DNA from: Rubrivivax sp.
Lineage (GTDB): Bacteria; Pseudomonadota; Gammaproteobacteria; Burkholderiales; Burkholderiaceae_C
Length of the DNA: 64,000 bases
Assembly (NCBI GenBank): GCA_020248915.1
Contig: JADCGP010000008.1
Span: 186,001 to 250,000 of the forward strand
Direction of reading: 5' to 3'
Below the pieces are notes generated by a model, which did no database searches, was not told where the DNA came from, and worked only from the letters and a program-made list of their open reading frames with translations. Made by a program: the position numbers and the translations under genes. Below, piece by piece: positions 51,511 to 59,938 of the stretch; within the stretch, counting starts at the first letter, position 1; each line of letters opens with the position of its first letter.

Positions 51511-52592
51511 CCGGCGTGTCTGCGCAGGCGCGCTTCTGGCGCGGCAAGCGGGTGCTGCTGACGGGACATACCGGCTTCAAGGGCGCGTGGCTCGCCCTGT
51601 TGCTGCAGCGCCTGGGCGCCGAGGTCGCGGGGCTGGCGCTGGCGCCGGCGACCGAGCCCTCGCTGTTCGTCGCCGCGCGCGTGGCCGACGGGATGGACAG
51701 CGGGCTGCTGGACCTGTGCGATGCCGCCGCGGTGCGCGACCGGGTGCACCAGACACGGCCGCAGGTCGTGCTGCACCTCGCGGCACAGGCGCTGGTGCGG
51801 GCCGGCTACCGCGACCCGGTGCAGACGCTGGCCACCAACGTGATGGGCACCGCGCACCTTCTCGATGCGCTGCGTGACGCCGACGACCTGCGCGTCGTCG
51901 TCGTGGTGACCACCGACAAGGTCTACCGCAACCGCGAATGGGCCTATCCGTACCGCGAGGACGACGCCCTCGGCGGCCGCGACCCCTACAGCGCCAGCAA
52001 GGCGGCGGCCGAGCTGGTGGCGGCCTGCTGGCGCGAGGCCTTCCTCGGCGGGCGCGGTGTCGCGCTGGCCACCGCGCGCGCCGGCAACGTGATCGGCGGC
52101 GGCGACTGGAGCGAGGACCGCCTGCTGCCCGATGCCATCCGGGCCTGGCAGGCCGGGCGCGAGCTGGTGCTGCGGCGTCCGCAGGCCGTGCGGCCCTGGC
52201 AGCACGTGCTCGACCCGTTGGCGGGCTACCTGCGGCTGGCCGAGCGCCTGTGGGACGACCCCGCGGCGGCCGGGGCCTACAACCTCGGCCCGGACCCGCA
52301 CGCCGCCGCCACGGTGCGCAGCGTCGTCGAGAGCGCCTGCCGGGCCTACGGCGGCGGGTCGTGGCGTATCGAGCCGGGCGAGCCGGGCCCGCACGAGGCG
52401 GGCTGGCTCGCCCTCGAGACGGCCCATGCCCGCCAGCGCCTGGGCGTGCGGCCAGCCTGGGACCTCGACGAGGCCGTGCAGCGCAGCGTGCGGTGGTACC
52501 GCCACTTCGCCGATGGCGCCGACGCCGCGGCGCTGTGCAGCGCCGACATCGAGGCCCACGAGGCGCGGCTCGCGGCGCTGGAGCCGGTCTGA
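51507..52592 (+). CDS. rfbG: CDP-glucose 4,6-dehydratase
   Basis: Converts CDP-glucose to CDP-4-keto-6-deoxyglucose. 361 residues, extended SDR. NAD motif [20 protein letters not shown], catalytic YSASKAAAE, and [17 protein letters not shown] at 51507 overlaps the rfbF stop; an alternative GTG at 51516 is possible. Feeds the downstream epimerase, methyltransferase and aminotransferase. Confidence 0.94.
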   Translation: MTGVSAQARFWRGKRVLLTGHTGFKGAWLALLLQRLGAEVAGLALAPATEPSLFVAARVADGMDSGLLDLCDAAAVRDRVHQTRPQVVLHLAAQALVRAGYRDPVQTLATNVMGTAHLLDALRDADDLRVVVVVTTDKVYRNREWAYPYREDDALGGRDPYSASKAAAELVAACWREAFLGGRGVALATARAGNVIGGGDWSEDRLLPDAIRAWQAGRELVLRRPQAVRPWQHVLDPLAGYLRLAERLWDDPAAAGAYNLGPDPHAAATVRSVVESACRAYGGGSWRIEPGEPGPHEAGWLALETAHARQRLGVRPAWDLDEAVQRSVRWYRHFADGADAAALCSADIEAHEARLAALEPV

Positions 52593-53152
52593 TGGGCCGC
52601 TTCGCCGTCACCGACTCCCCGCTGCCCGGGCTGCGACGCGTCGCGCGGCAGCCGCTCGGCGACGAGCGCGGAAGCTTCGTTCGCCTGTTCTGCGCCGACG
52701 AACTGCTTGCGGCCGGCTGGACCCGCCCGGTGGTGCAGGTGAACCACACCCGCACGACCCGCGCGGGCACCGTCCGCGGGCTGCACTTCCAGCACCCTCC
52801 GCATGCCGAGACCAAGCTCGTGAGCTGCCTGCGCGGCGAGGTCTGGGACGTCGCCGTCGACCTGCGGCAGGGCTCGCCGACCTTCCTGCGCTGGCACGCC
52901 GAGCGGCTGTCGGCCGCCAACGGGCTCGCGCTGCTGATCCCGCGCGGCTTCGCCCATGGCTTCCAGTGCCTGACCGACGAGGTCGAGATGCTCTACTGCC
53001 ACGATGCCGCGTACGCCGCGGCGGCCGAGGGCGGGCTGCACCCGCTGGACCCGCGCCTGGCCTTGCCATGGCCGCTGCCGGTGCACGGGTTGTCGGTGCG
53101 CGACGCGGCCCACCCGCCGATCGATGCCCGCTATGCCGGGGTGGCCGCTTGA
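52592..53152 (+). CDS. RmlC-like sugar 3,5-epimerase
   Basis: 186 residues, cupin. DERGSFVRLFCADEL, then VRGLHFQHPPHAETKLVSCL with the catalytic His, VWDVAVDLRQGSPTF and IPRGFAHGFQCL match dTDP-4-dehydrorhamnose 3,5-epimerases. In this setting the substrate is more likely a CDP-linked 4-keto sugar. The start shares a base with the rfbG stop (TGATG). Confidence 0.9.
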   Translation: MGRFAVTDSPLPGLRRVARQPLGDERGSFVRLFCADELLAAGWTRPVVQVNHTRTTRAGTVRGLHFQHPPHAETKLVSCLRGEVWDVAVDLRQGSPTFLRWHAERLSAANGLALLIPRGFAHGFQCLTDEVEMLYCHDAAYAAAAEGGLHPLDPRLALPWPLPVHGLSVRDAAHPPIDARYAGVAA

Positions 53153-54375
53153 ACTGCCGCCACTGCGCCCGCCCGCTGTCGCGGCCCTTCCTCGACCTGG
53201 GCAGCGCGCCGCCGTCCAACGCCTACCTCGACGCCGCCGCGCTGCGCCGGCCTGAGCTTTGGTTTCCGCTGCGCCTGCTGGTCTGCGAGTCGTGCTGGCT
53301 GGTGCAGACCGAGGACCACGCCGGGCGAGAGCAGCTGTTCGGCGAGGACTACGCCTACTTCAGCTCGTTCTCCGCGTCGTGGCTGGCCCACTCCGAGGCC
53401 TACGTGGCGGCGATGGTGCGGCGCTTCGGCCTGGGCCCGCACAGCCGCGTCGCCGAGGTGGCCTGCAACGACGGCTACCTGCTGCAGTACGTCCAGCGCC
53501 TGGGCATCCCCTGCTACGGCGTGGAGCCCACGCGCAGCACGGCGCAGGCCGCGCGGGCGCGCGGCATCGACGTGGTCGAGGAGTTCTTCGGGGTCGCCCT
53601 GGCGCGGTCGCTGGCGCAGTCGGGGCGGCGGGCCGACCTGGTGGCCGCCAACAACGTGCTCGCCCACGTCCCCGACATCAACGACTTCGCCGCGGGCTTC
53701 GCGGTGCTGCTCGAGCCTGCGGGCGTGGCCACTTTCGAGTTCCCGCACCTGCTGCGCATGGTGCGCGAGAACCAGTTCGACACCGCATACCACGAGCACT
53801 TCTCGTACCTGTCGCTGGGCACGGTGCAGCGCATCTTCGCGGCCAACGGCCTGACGGTGTTCGACGTCGAGCAGCACCCCACGCACGGCGGCAGCTTGCG
53901 CGTGTTCGCGCAGCGCAGCGACCTGGGTACGCGGCCGGTGCAGCCGGCGGTGGCCGCGCTGCTCGCGCTGGAGGCCGAGGCCGGGATGGAAGCGGCCGCG
54001 TTCTACGCCGGCTTCCAGGCCGCGGCCGAACGCGTGAAGAACGACTTCCTGGCCTTCCTGCTGCAGTGCCGGCGCGAAGGCCGCCGCGTGGCCGCTTACG
54101 GCGCCGCGGCCAAGGGCAACACGCTGCTCAACTTCGCCGGGGTGCGGCCCGACCTGCTGGCCTTCGTGGTGGACCGCAACCCCGCCAAGCAGGGCCGCTT
54201 CCTGCCGGGCAGCCGCATCCCGATCGTCGACGAATCCGAGCTCGACCGGCAGCGGCCGGACTACGTCGTGCTGCTGCCCTGGAACCTGCGGTCCGAGCTG
54301 ACGGCACAGCTCGAGCGCGTCCGTGGCTGGGGCGGGCGCTTCGTCACGGCGGTGCCGCGCCTGGAGGTCGCGTGA
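53149..54375 (+). CDS. Sugar C-methyltransferase (NovU/TylC3-like)
   Basis: 408 residues, three-part layout: an N-terminal zinc module (CRHC and CESC), a SAM-binding domain (VAEVACNDGYLLQYVQRLGI, NNVLAHVPDINDF) and a C-terminal domain (AYGAAAKGNTLLNFAGV, VVDRNPAKQGRFLPGSRIPI). This is the pattern of deoxysugar C-methyltransferases, so the product is probably a branched sugar. The only sensible start is TTG at 53149, which overlaps the preceding stop (TTGA). Confidence 0.88.
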   Translation: MNCRHCARPLSRPFLDLGSAPPSNAYLDAAALRRPELWFPLRLLVCESCWLVQTEDHAGREQLFGEDYAYFSSFSASWLAHSEAYVAAMVRRFGLGPHSRVAEVACNDGYLLQYVQRLGIPCYGVEPTRSTAQAARARGIDVVEEFFGVALARSLAQSGRRADLVAANNVLAHVPDINDFAAGFAVLLEPAGVATFEFPHLLRMVRENQFDTAYHEHFSYLSLGTVQRIFAANGLTVFDVEQHPTHGGSLRVFAQRSDLGTRPVQPAVAALLALEAEAGMEAAAFYAGFQAAAERVKNDFLAFLLQCRREGRRVAAYGAAAKGNTLLNFAGVRPDLLAFVVDRNPAKQGRFLPGSRIPIVDESELDRQRPDYVVLLPWNLRSELTAQLERVRGWGGRFVTAVPRLEVA

Positions 54376-55490
54376 GTTCGCGCATCGCCTACACGCGGCC
54401 CTCGATCACCGAGCTCGAGGTGGGCTACGCCACCGACGCCGCCCGCAACGGCTGGGGCGAGCACTGCTACGACTACATCCACCGCTTCGAGTCGCTGTTC
54501 CGCAGCCACCTGGGCGTGCCGCACGCCATCGCCACGTCGAGTGCCACCGGGGCGCTGCACCTCGGCCTGGCCGGTCTCGGCGTCGGGCCGGGCGACGAGG
54601 TGATCCTGGCCGACACCAACTGGATCGCCAGCGTCGCGCCCGCCGTCCACCTGGGTGCGCGGCCTGTCTTCGTCGACATCCTGCCCGACACCTGGTGCCT
54701 CGACCCCGCGGCGGTCGAGCGGGCCATCGGGCCGCGCACCCGCGCGATCATCGCGGTGCACCTGTACGGCAACCTGTGCGACATGGACGCGCTGCTGGAC
54801 ATCGGGCGTCGCCACGGCGTGCCGGTGGTCGAGGACGCCGCCGAGGCGCTGGGTTCGGTGTGGCACGGCCGGCGCGCCGGCAGCATGGGTGCGTTCGGAG
54901 CGTTCTCGTTCCACGGCACGAAGACGATGACGACCGGCGAGGGCGGCATGTTCGTCACCGGAGACGCCGCGCTGTACGAGCGCGTGCTGACGCTGTCCAA
55001 CCACGGCCGGGCGCGCGGGCAGACACGGCAGTTCTGGCCCGACCTGCTCGGCTTCAAGTACAAGCTCAGCAACGTGCAGGCCGCGATCGGCTGCGCGCAG
55101 ATGGAGCGCATCGAGGACCTGGTGGCCCGCAAGCGCGCGATCCTGGCGCGCTACCGCGAGCTGCTGTCGGGGCTGGAGGGCGTGACGCTCAACCCCGAGC
55201 CGCCTGGCACCGTCAACGGCGCCTGGATGCCGACGGTCGTGTTCGCGCCGGCCCTGGGGGTCGGCCGGGAGGACATGCAGGCGGCCTTCGCGGCCGCCGA
55301 CATCGACGCCCGCGTGTTCTTCCATCCGCTGTCGAGCCTGCCGATGTTTTCCGGCAGTCCCGGCGGCGCGCTGGCGGCGGAGATCTGCGGCCGCGCCTTC
55401 AACCTGCCGAGCTTCCACGACATGACCGACGAGGAGCAGCGGCGCGTGGCCGATGTCGTGCGCCGTCTGCACCGCGAGCGCCGTGGCTGA
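54372..55490 (+). CDS. DegT/DnrJ/EryC1-family sugar aminotransferase
   Basis: 372 residues, PLP-dependent. SSATGALHLGL, VEDAAEALG (Asp155) and FSFHGTKTMTTGEGG with Lys184 as the internal aldimine. The Lys shows it is a true aminotransferase rather than an RfbH-type dehydrase, where this residue is His. It would aminate a keto sugar. GTG at 54372 overlaps the previous stop (GTGA). Confidence 0.92.
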   Translation: MSSRIAYTRPSITELEVGYATDAARNGWGEHCYDYIHRFESLFRSHLGVPHAIATSSATGALHLGLAGLGVGPGDEVILADTNWIASVAPAVHLGARPVFVDILPDTWCLDPAAVERAIGPRTRAIIAVHLYGNLCDMDALLDIGRRHGVPVVEDAAEALGSVWHGRRAGSMGAFGAFSFHGTKTMTTGEGGMFVTGDAALYERVLTLSNHGRARGQTRQFWPDLLGFKYKLSNVQAAIGCAQMERIEDLVARKRAILARYRELLSGLEGVTLNPEPPGTVNGAWMPTVVFAPALGVGREDMQAAFAAADIDARVFFHPLSSLPMFSGSPGGALAAEICGRAFNLPSFHDMTDEEQRRVADVVRRLHRERRG

Positions 55491-56139
55491 GCGCGCGTTC
55501 GTGCTGTGGGGCAGTGCCGGACATGCCCTCGTGCTGGTCGACCTGCTCGCGCGCCTGGGCGCGCGCGTCGTCGCCAGCTTCGACAACGACGAGCGCGCCG
55601 CGCCACTGCCCGGACTCGACCTGCACGTCGGCCCGGCCGGGTTCGAGCGCTGGCTGGCCACGCAGCGCGACCCGGGCTCGGTGTGCGGCCTGGCCGCCAT
55701 CGGCGGGGCGCGCGGGCGCGATCGCCTGGCGATCCAGGCGCTGTTCGCCCGTCACGGGCTCGAGCTTCCCGCCGTGGCGCACCCCCAGGCCGCGCTCGAC
55801 CCCGGAGCCGCGCTCGGCGCCGGCACGCAGGTGCTGGCGCAGGCGGTCGTGGCCGCCGGCGCGCGCCTGGGTGCCGCCTGCATCGTCAACCATCGCGCCG
55901 GCGTCGACCACGAGTGCGTGCTCGGCGACGGCGTGCACGTCGGGCCCGGCGCCACGCTGTGCGGCCTGGTCCGCGTCGGCGACGGCGCCTTCGTCGGCGC
56001 CGGGGCCGTGGTGCTGCCGCGGCTCGCCATCGGCGCCGATGCCGTGGTGGGCGCCGGCGCCGTCGTCACCCGCGACGTCCCCGACGGGGCCGTCGTCGCC
56101 GGCAATCCCGCCCGTCCTGTCCAGCGCAAGCCATCATGA
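55483..56139 (+). CDS. NeuD-like sugar O/N-acetyltransferase
   Basis: 218 residues. The N-terminal Rossmann-like part (FVLWGSAGHALVLVDLLARL) and the C-terminal hexapeptide repeats (IVNHRAGVDHECVLGDGVHV, GAGAVVTRDVPDGAVVAGNP) match PglD/NeuD acyltransferases. Probably acylates the amino group made by the preceding enzyme. GTG at 55483 overlaps the previous gene by 8 bases. Stop overlaps the next start as ATGA. Confidence 0.9.
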   Translation: MAERAFVLWGSAGHALVLVDLLARLGARVVASFDNDERAAPLPGLDLHVGPAGFERWLATQRDPGSVCGLAAIGGARGRDRLAIQALFARHGLELPAVAHPQAALDPGAALGAGTQVLAQAVVAAGARLGAACIVNHRAGVDHECVLGDGVHVGPGATLCGLVRVGDGAFVGAGAVVLPRLAIGADAVVGAGAVVTRDVPDGAVVAGNPARPVQRKPS

Positions 56140-56888
56140 CCCCATACGAACGCTTCAAGAACGAGGGCCGGGCCGAGGCGGCCGCAGCCGCGGCCGACCC
56201 GGCGCTGTCGGCCGCCAGTGCCGAATGGTTCCGGCGCGCCAACGCCCACAAGTACTCCTACCACTTCGAGTGGATGGGCCGCCCGATCATCCAGTACCCC
56301 CAGGACATGGTGGCGATGCAGGAGCTGATCTGGCGCGTGCAGCCCGAGGTCATCGTCGAGACTGGCATCGCGCATGGCGGCTCGCTGATCTTCTCGGCCT
56401 CGATGCTCGAGCTCAACGCCGCCTGCGGCGGCGCTGCGGGCGCCAGGGTGATCGGGGTGGACATCGACATCCGCGCCCACAACCGGGAGGCGATCGAGGC
56501 CCATCCGCTGGCGCGCCGCATCCGGATGATCCAGGGCTCGAGCATCGACCCCGGGGTGGTCGCGCAGGTGCGCGCCGAGGTCGGCGCCGCCCAGCGCGTG
56601 CTGGTTTGCCTGGACAGCAACCACACCCACGAGCACGTGCTCGCCGAGCTCGAGGCCTATGCCGGGCTGGTCAGCGCAGGCAGCTACTGCGTGGTCTTCG
56701 ACACCGTGATCGAGCACATGCCCGCCGAGGCCTTCGCCGACCGGCCCTGGCGGCCCGGCAACAGCCCGCTGTCGGCGGTGCGGCAGTGGCTGCCGCGCAA
56801 CCCGCAGTTCGAGGTGGACCGCAGCATCGACGAGCGGCTGCTGGTCAGCGTCGCGCCCGAGGGCTACCTGCGGCGCCTGCGCGCATGA
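56136..56888 (+). CDS. CmcI/rhamnosyl O-methyltransferase family protein
   Basis: 250 residues. MGRPIIQYPQDMVAMQELIW and VIVETGIAHGGSLIFSASML (SAM-binding) with GVDIDIRAHNREAIEAHPL and LVCLDSNHTHEHVLAELEAY fit the CmcI family. Despite the 'cephalosporin hydroxylase' name, members in polysaccharide loci are thought to be O-methyltransferases of sugar residues. Tightly overlapping both neighbours. Confidence 0.88.
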   Translation: MTPYERFKNEGRAEAAAAAADPALSAASAEWFRRANAHKYSYHFEWMGRPIIQYPQDMVAMQELIWRVQPEVIVETGIAHGGSLIFSASMLELNAACGGAAGARVIGVDIDIRAHNREAIEAHPLARRIRMIQGSSIDPGVVAQVRAEVGAAQRVLVCLDSNHTHEHVLAELEAYAGLVSAGSYCVVFDTVIEHMPAEAFADRPWRPGNSPLSAVRQWLPRNPQFEVDRSIDERLLVSVAPEGYLRRLRA

Positions 56889-57784
56889 CCGAGCCCGCGG
56901 CGGGCGGTTGCCTGCTGTACGCCTGCGTCACGCACGTGCCGCTGATCGTGCCGATGCCCGGCCATGTCCAGGTGGTCCGGCTCGGCGCGGCGCAGGACGG
57001 CTGGCCGGCCGCCGAGCCGCGCGGCCACTTGCTGCGCGAGCTGGCGCCGGAGTGGGAGCCGCACCATCCGCTGCTGGGCGGCACGGCCGGCACCTTCGCG
57101 CTGCGCCGTCTGGTGCAGGCGCGCGGCGATGCGGTGCGGCAGGTCGGGCTGTGCCAGTACCGCAAGTTCGTCGCACCATCGCGCGTGGGCCGTGAGCGGG
57201 CCGAGAGCTTCCGTTCGATGGACATGGTCGCCGCCGGTGGGCTCGACCCGGCCACGCTGTCCCGGGCGCTCGATCCGTCCGGGCGCGAGTTCGTCGTCGC
57301 CGGGCCATTCCCGATGCGCCGGGCGCGGCTGCTCGGCCAGTACGCATCGGTACACCGCGCACAGGACCTGCTGCGCTTCACGGCCGAGGCGGCCGAGCTC
57401 GGCGTGCTCGAGCCGGCGGATGTGCACGCCTTCCTCGACGAGGGCGAGTTCGTGCCCGGCGGGCTGGAGCTCGGCGTGTATCCGGCGCCGTTCTGGCTGC
57501 GCGAGGTGGCGGCGCTGGAGGCCGTCGTGCGTCGGTGCATCGAGCGTCATCCCGCGCCGCCCGAGGGTCCGCAGCGCCGCGCGTGGTCGTTCTGCTGCGA
57601 GCGGCTCGGCAGCTACCTGCTGCTGCGGCACTTCCGCGGTGGCGGCGGCGCGGCGGGGCGGGGCCCGCGCGCGCTGGAGCGGTTCGCGCACTGGCGACGC
57701 ACGCACTGGTCACGCCGCCACGCCGGGCACCTGACGCTGGTGACCGAGCCCGGCCACGGCGACTACGTGGCTGCCCGGGCCTGA
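56885..57784 (+). CDS. Unrecognised protein of the glycan locus
   Basis: 299 residues; no membrane segments. The segment VRQVGLCQYRKFVAPSRVGR resembles the GLCHYRR motif of DUF4422-type putative glycosyltransferases, but the rest does not convincingly match. ATG at 56885 overlaps the CmcI stop (ATGA). Basic, Arg-rich C-terminus. A sugar-transferring or sugar-modifying role is inferred only from context. Confidence 0.75.
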   Translation: MTEPAAGGCLLYACVTHVPLIVPMPGHVQVVRLGAAQDGWPAAEPRGHLLRELAPEWEPHHPLLGGTAGTFALRRLVQARGDAVRQVGLCQYRKFVAPSRVGRERAESFRSMDMVAAGGLDPATLSRALDPSGREFVVAGPFPMRRARLLGQYASVHRAQDLLRFTAEAAELGVLEPADVHAFLDEGEFVPGGLELGVYPAPFWLREVAALEAVVRRCIERHPAPPEGPQRRAWSFCCERLGSYLLLRHFRGGGGAAGRGPRALERFAHWRRTHWSRRHAGHLTLVTEPGHGDYVAARA

Positions 57785-57800
57785 GGCGCGGGGCGCGCCG

Positions 57801-58970
57801 ATGCGCATCGTCGTGGTGGCCGGCGACGTCGAGGCGCCGATTGCCCAGGTCCGGATGCTCGAGCCGCTGCGGGCACTGGCCGCGGCACGCGGCGACGAGA
57901 TCGCCGCGCACCCGCTGCACTCGCTGCGCGAGGCCGCCCTCCGCGGCGCCGACGTGCTGGTGCTGCAGCGGCCGCTGACCGCGCGCGCGTGGCGGCTGCT
58001 GCGCGCCGCCCGTCTGGCCGGCGCGGCGGCGGTGGTGGAGATCGACGACCTGCTCACGGCGCTGCCCGCGCACATTCCCAACCGGGCGGCGGTCCAGCGC
58101 GGCTTGCCCTGGCTGCGGGCCTGCGCCACCGAAGCCGACCTGATCACGGTCAGCACCGCTCGGCTCGGCATCGAACTCCAGGCGGACCTGGGTCCGGGCC
58201 TCGACCCGGCGGCCGTGCAGCAGGTCGGCAACGCCGCCCGCCCGCTGGGCGACGCCGAGCGGGCCACGGTCGACCCCTCGGCGCCGGTGACGCTGCTGTT
58301 CGCCTCGCTCGACCGCATCGAGCTCGGCCCGGTGGCCGCCGCGCTGGGGGCGCTGGCGCACCGGCGGCCGCGGATCGCGGCGGTGGGCCCGGTGGGGCAG
58401 GAGCTGGCGCGGCTGCTCGGCGCATCCGGTCTCGCGGTGCAGGCCGTGCCGCTGATGCCGCGCGTGGACTTCGTCCGCTTCGCGGTCTCGCTGCCCAATC
58501 CGGTGGCCGTGATCCCGCTGCCGGCGTCGCGCTTCGCCGCCTGCAAGAGCGCGATCAAGTGGTTCGAGTACGCCGAGGCGGGCATCCCGGTGCTGTGCTC
58601 GGACGTTCCGCCCTACAGCGACGTCATCGCCGGCGGCCGCACCGGCGTGCTCGTCGCCGACGACCCCGCCTCCTGGCGCGAGGCGCTCGAGCGCGCGCTG
58701 CTCGACCCCGCGTGGCGGATGGCACTGGCGCATGCGGCGCATGCCCAGGTGCGCGCCGAGCACGGGTTCGGGCGCATGGTGGAGGAGTGGGCTGCGGCGC
58801 TGCAGCGGGCGGTCGAGCGTCGCCGGTCCGCCGCCGTGCGCCCGCGCGATGCCGCCGAGCATTGGTCGGCGTGGCTGCACCGCGTGGCCGAGGCCCCGCT
58901 CGTGCGGCTGCGCATCGCCAACCGGGCCCGCCTCGAGCGCCGGCGCCGCCGGGCCGCACCCGGACCCTAG
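57801..58970 (+). CDS. Glycosyltransferase (GT-B, group 1-like)
   Basis: 389 residues. VVEIDDLLTALPAHIPN near residue 75 and KSAIKWFEYAEAGIPVLCSD with GVLVADDPASWREAL in the C-terminal domain follow GT4-type enzymes, although the EX7E motif is only partly kept (FEYAEAGIPV). Likely the last transferase of this operon. The stop shares CTAG with the convergent peptidase gene. Confidence 0.85.
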   Translation: MRIVVVAGDVEAPIAQVRMLEPLRALAAARGDEIAAHPLHSLREAALRGADVLVLQRPLTARAWRLLRAARLAGAAAVVEIDDLLTALPAHIPNRAAVQRGLPWLRACATEADLITVSTARLGIELQADLGPGLDPAAVQQVGNAARPLGDAERATVDPSAPVTLLFASLDRIELGPVAAALGALAHRRPRIAAVGPVGQELARLLGASGLAVQAVPLMPRVDFVRFAVSLPNPVAVIPLPASRFAACKSAIKWFEYAEAGIPVLCSDVPPYSDVIAGGRTGVLVADDPASWREALERALLDPAWRMALAHAAHAQVRAEHGFGRMVEEWAAALQRAVERRRSAAVRPRDAAEHWSAWLHRVAEAPLVRLRIANRARLERRRRRAAPGP

Positions 58971-59938
58971 CGCGGGAAGGGCCAGGGGCCGGCGGCCCGC
59001 ACGGCGTTGCGGATGGCCCGCACGACGGCCTCGGCGGCCGCAGCCCCGAGCAGCGACAGGGTGCCCGCCGTGCCCGGCGCGGCCGCGCGGCCGGTGGCCA
59101 GCGCGAACATCGTGTCGCCGTCGGCCATCGTCAGCGGGCTGACGCAGCGGGCCAGCCCGTGCATCGCCAGCTGGGCGAGCTTGTTCGCGCCGGCCTTGTC
59201 GAGCGTCGCGTCGGTGGCGACGACACCGATCGTCGTCGCGCTGCCGGGAACGGCCTGCCACGCCGCGGGCAGCTCGCCGCGGGCCAGTTGCCGGGCCGTC
59301 CCGGCGAAGCCCGTGCCGTCGGCGCCGCGCGCGCCGGCCAGCACCGAACCGTCGTCGTCGAGGACATCGCCGAGGGCGTTGACGGCGACCAGCGCCGCCA
59401 CGACGTGTCCGCCGACGACGAGCGCCGCGGTGCCGATGCCGCCTTTGCTGGCCCGGTCCAGGCCGTGCAGCTTGCCGACCGTGGCCCCGGCACCGGCACC
59501 GACGCTGCCCTGCGCGACCTCGGCGCCCGCAGCCATGCAGGCGGCGTGGCCGAGCGCCGCGTCGGGCCGCACCGCCGGGTTGCCGAGCCAGAGGTCGAAC
59601 AGCACCGCGGCCGGGACGATCGGCACGCGTGCCGGGCCGACCTCCAGGCCGTGGCCGCGTTCGTCGAGCCAGCGCATCACGCCCGAGGCGGCGTCCAGGC
59701 CGAACGCGCTGCCGCCGGTGAGCAGCACCGCATGCACCTGCTGCACGAGGTTCTCGCTGCGCAGCAGGTCGGTCTCGCGCGTGCCGGGTGCACCGCCCCT
59801 CACGTCCACGCCGCACACCGCGCCCTGCGGGCACAGCACCACGGTGCAGCCGGTCGGGCGGCGGGTGTCGGTGGCGTGCCCGAGCGCGATGCCGGCGACG
59901 TCGGTCAGCCGGCCGGGGTGCAGCTCAGGCGAAGACAC
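58967..59938 (-). CDS. P1/DmpA-family (NylC-like) aminopeptidase
   Basis: N-terminal-nucleophile-type hydrolase that self-cleaves to activate. 323 residues. DVRGGAPGTRETDLL, LLTGGSAFGLDAASGVMRWL and ASKGGIGTAA are family motifs. The nucleophile region is TTIGVVATDATLDKAGANKL, with Thr235/Thr236 as candidate nucleophiles, so NylC-like rather than DmpA-like (Ser). Substrates in the family include beta-peptides and omega-amino-acid amides. Overlaps the acyl-CoA dehydrogenase gene by 14 bases, so co-expressed. Confidence 0.88.
   Translation of the reverse strand: MSSPELHPGRLTDVAGIALGHATDTRRPTGCTVVLCPQGAVCGVDVRGGAPGTRETDLLRSENLVQQVHAVLLTGGSAFGLDAASGVMRWLDERGHGLEVGPARVPIVPAAVLFDLWLGNPAVRPDAALGHAACMAAGAEVAQGSVGAGAGATVGKLHGLDRASKGGIGTAALVVGGHVVAALVAVNALGDVLDDDGSVLAGARGADGTGFAGTARQLARGELPAAWQAVPGSATTIGVVATDATLDKAGANKLAQLAMHGLARCVSPLTMADGDTMFALATGRAAAPGTAGTLSLLGAAAAEAVVRAIRNAVRAAGPWPFPR

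Noticed and set aside
53149-54375. Considered the zinc-finger methyltransferase as a generic class I methyltransferase
   Set aside because: The Cys module and the C-terminal AAKGNTLLNF region point specifically to the deoxysugar C-methyltransferase group.
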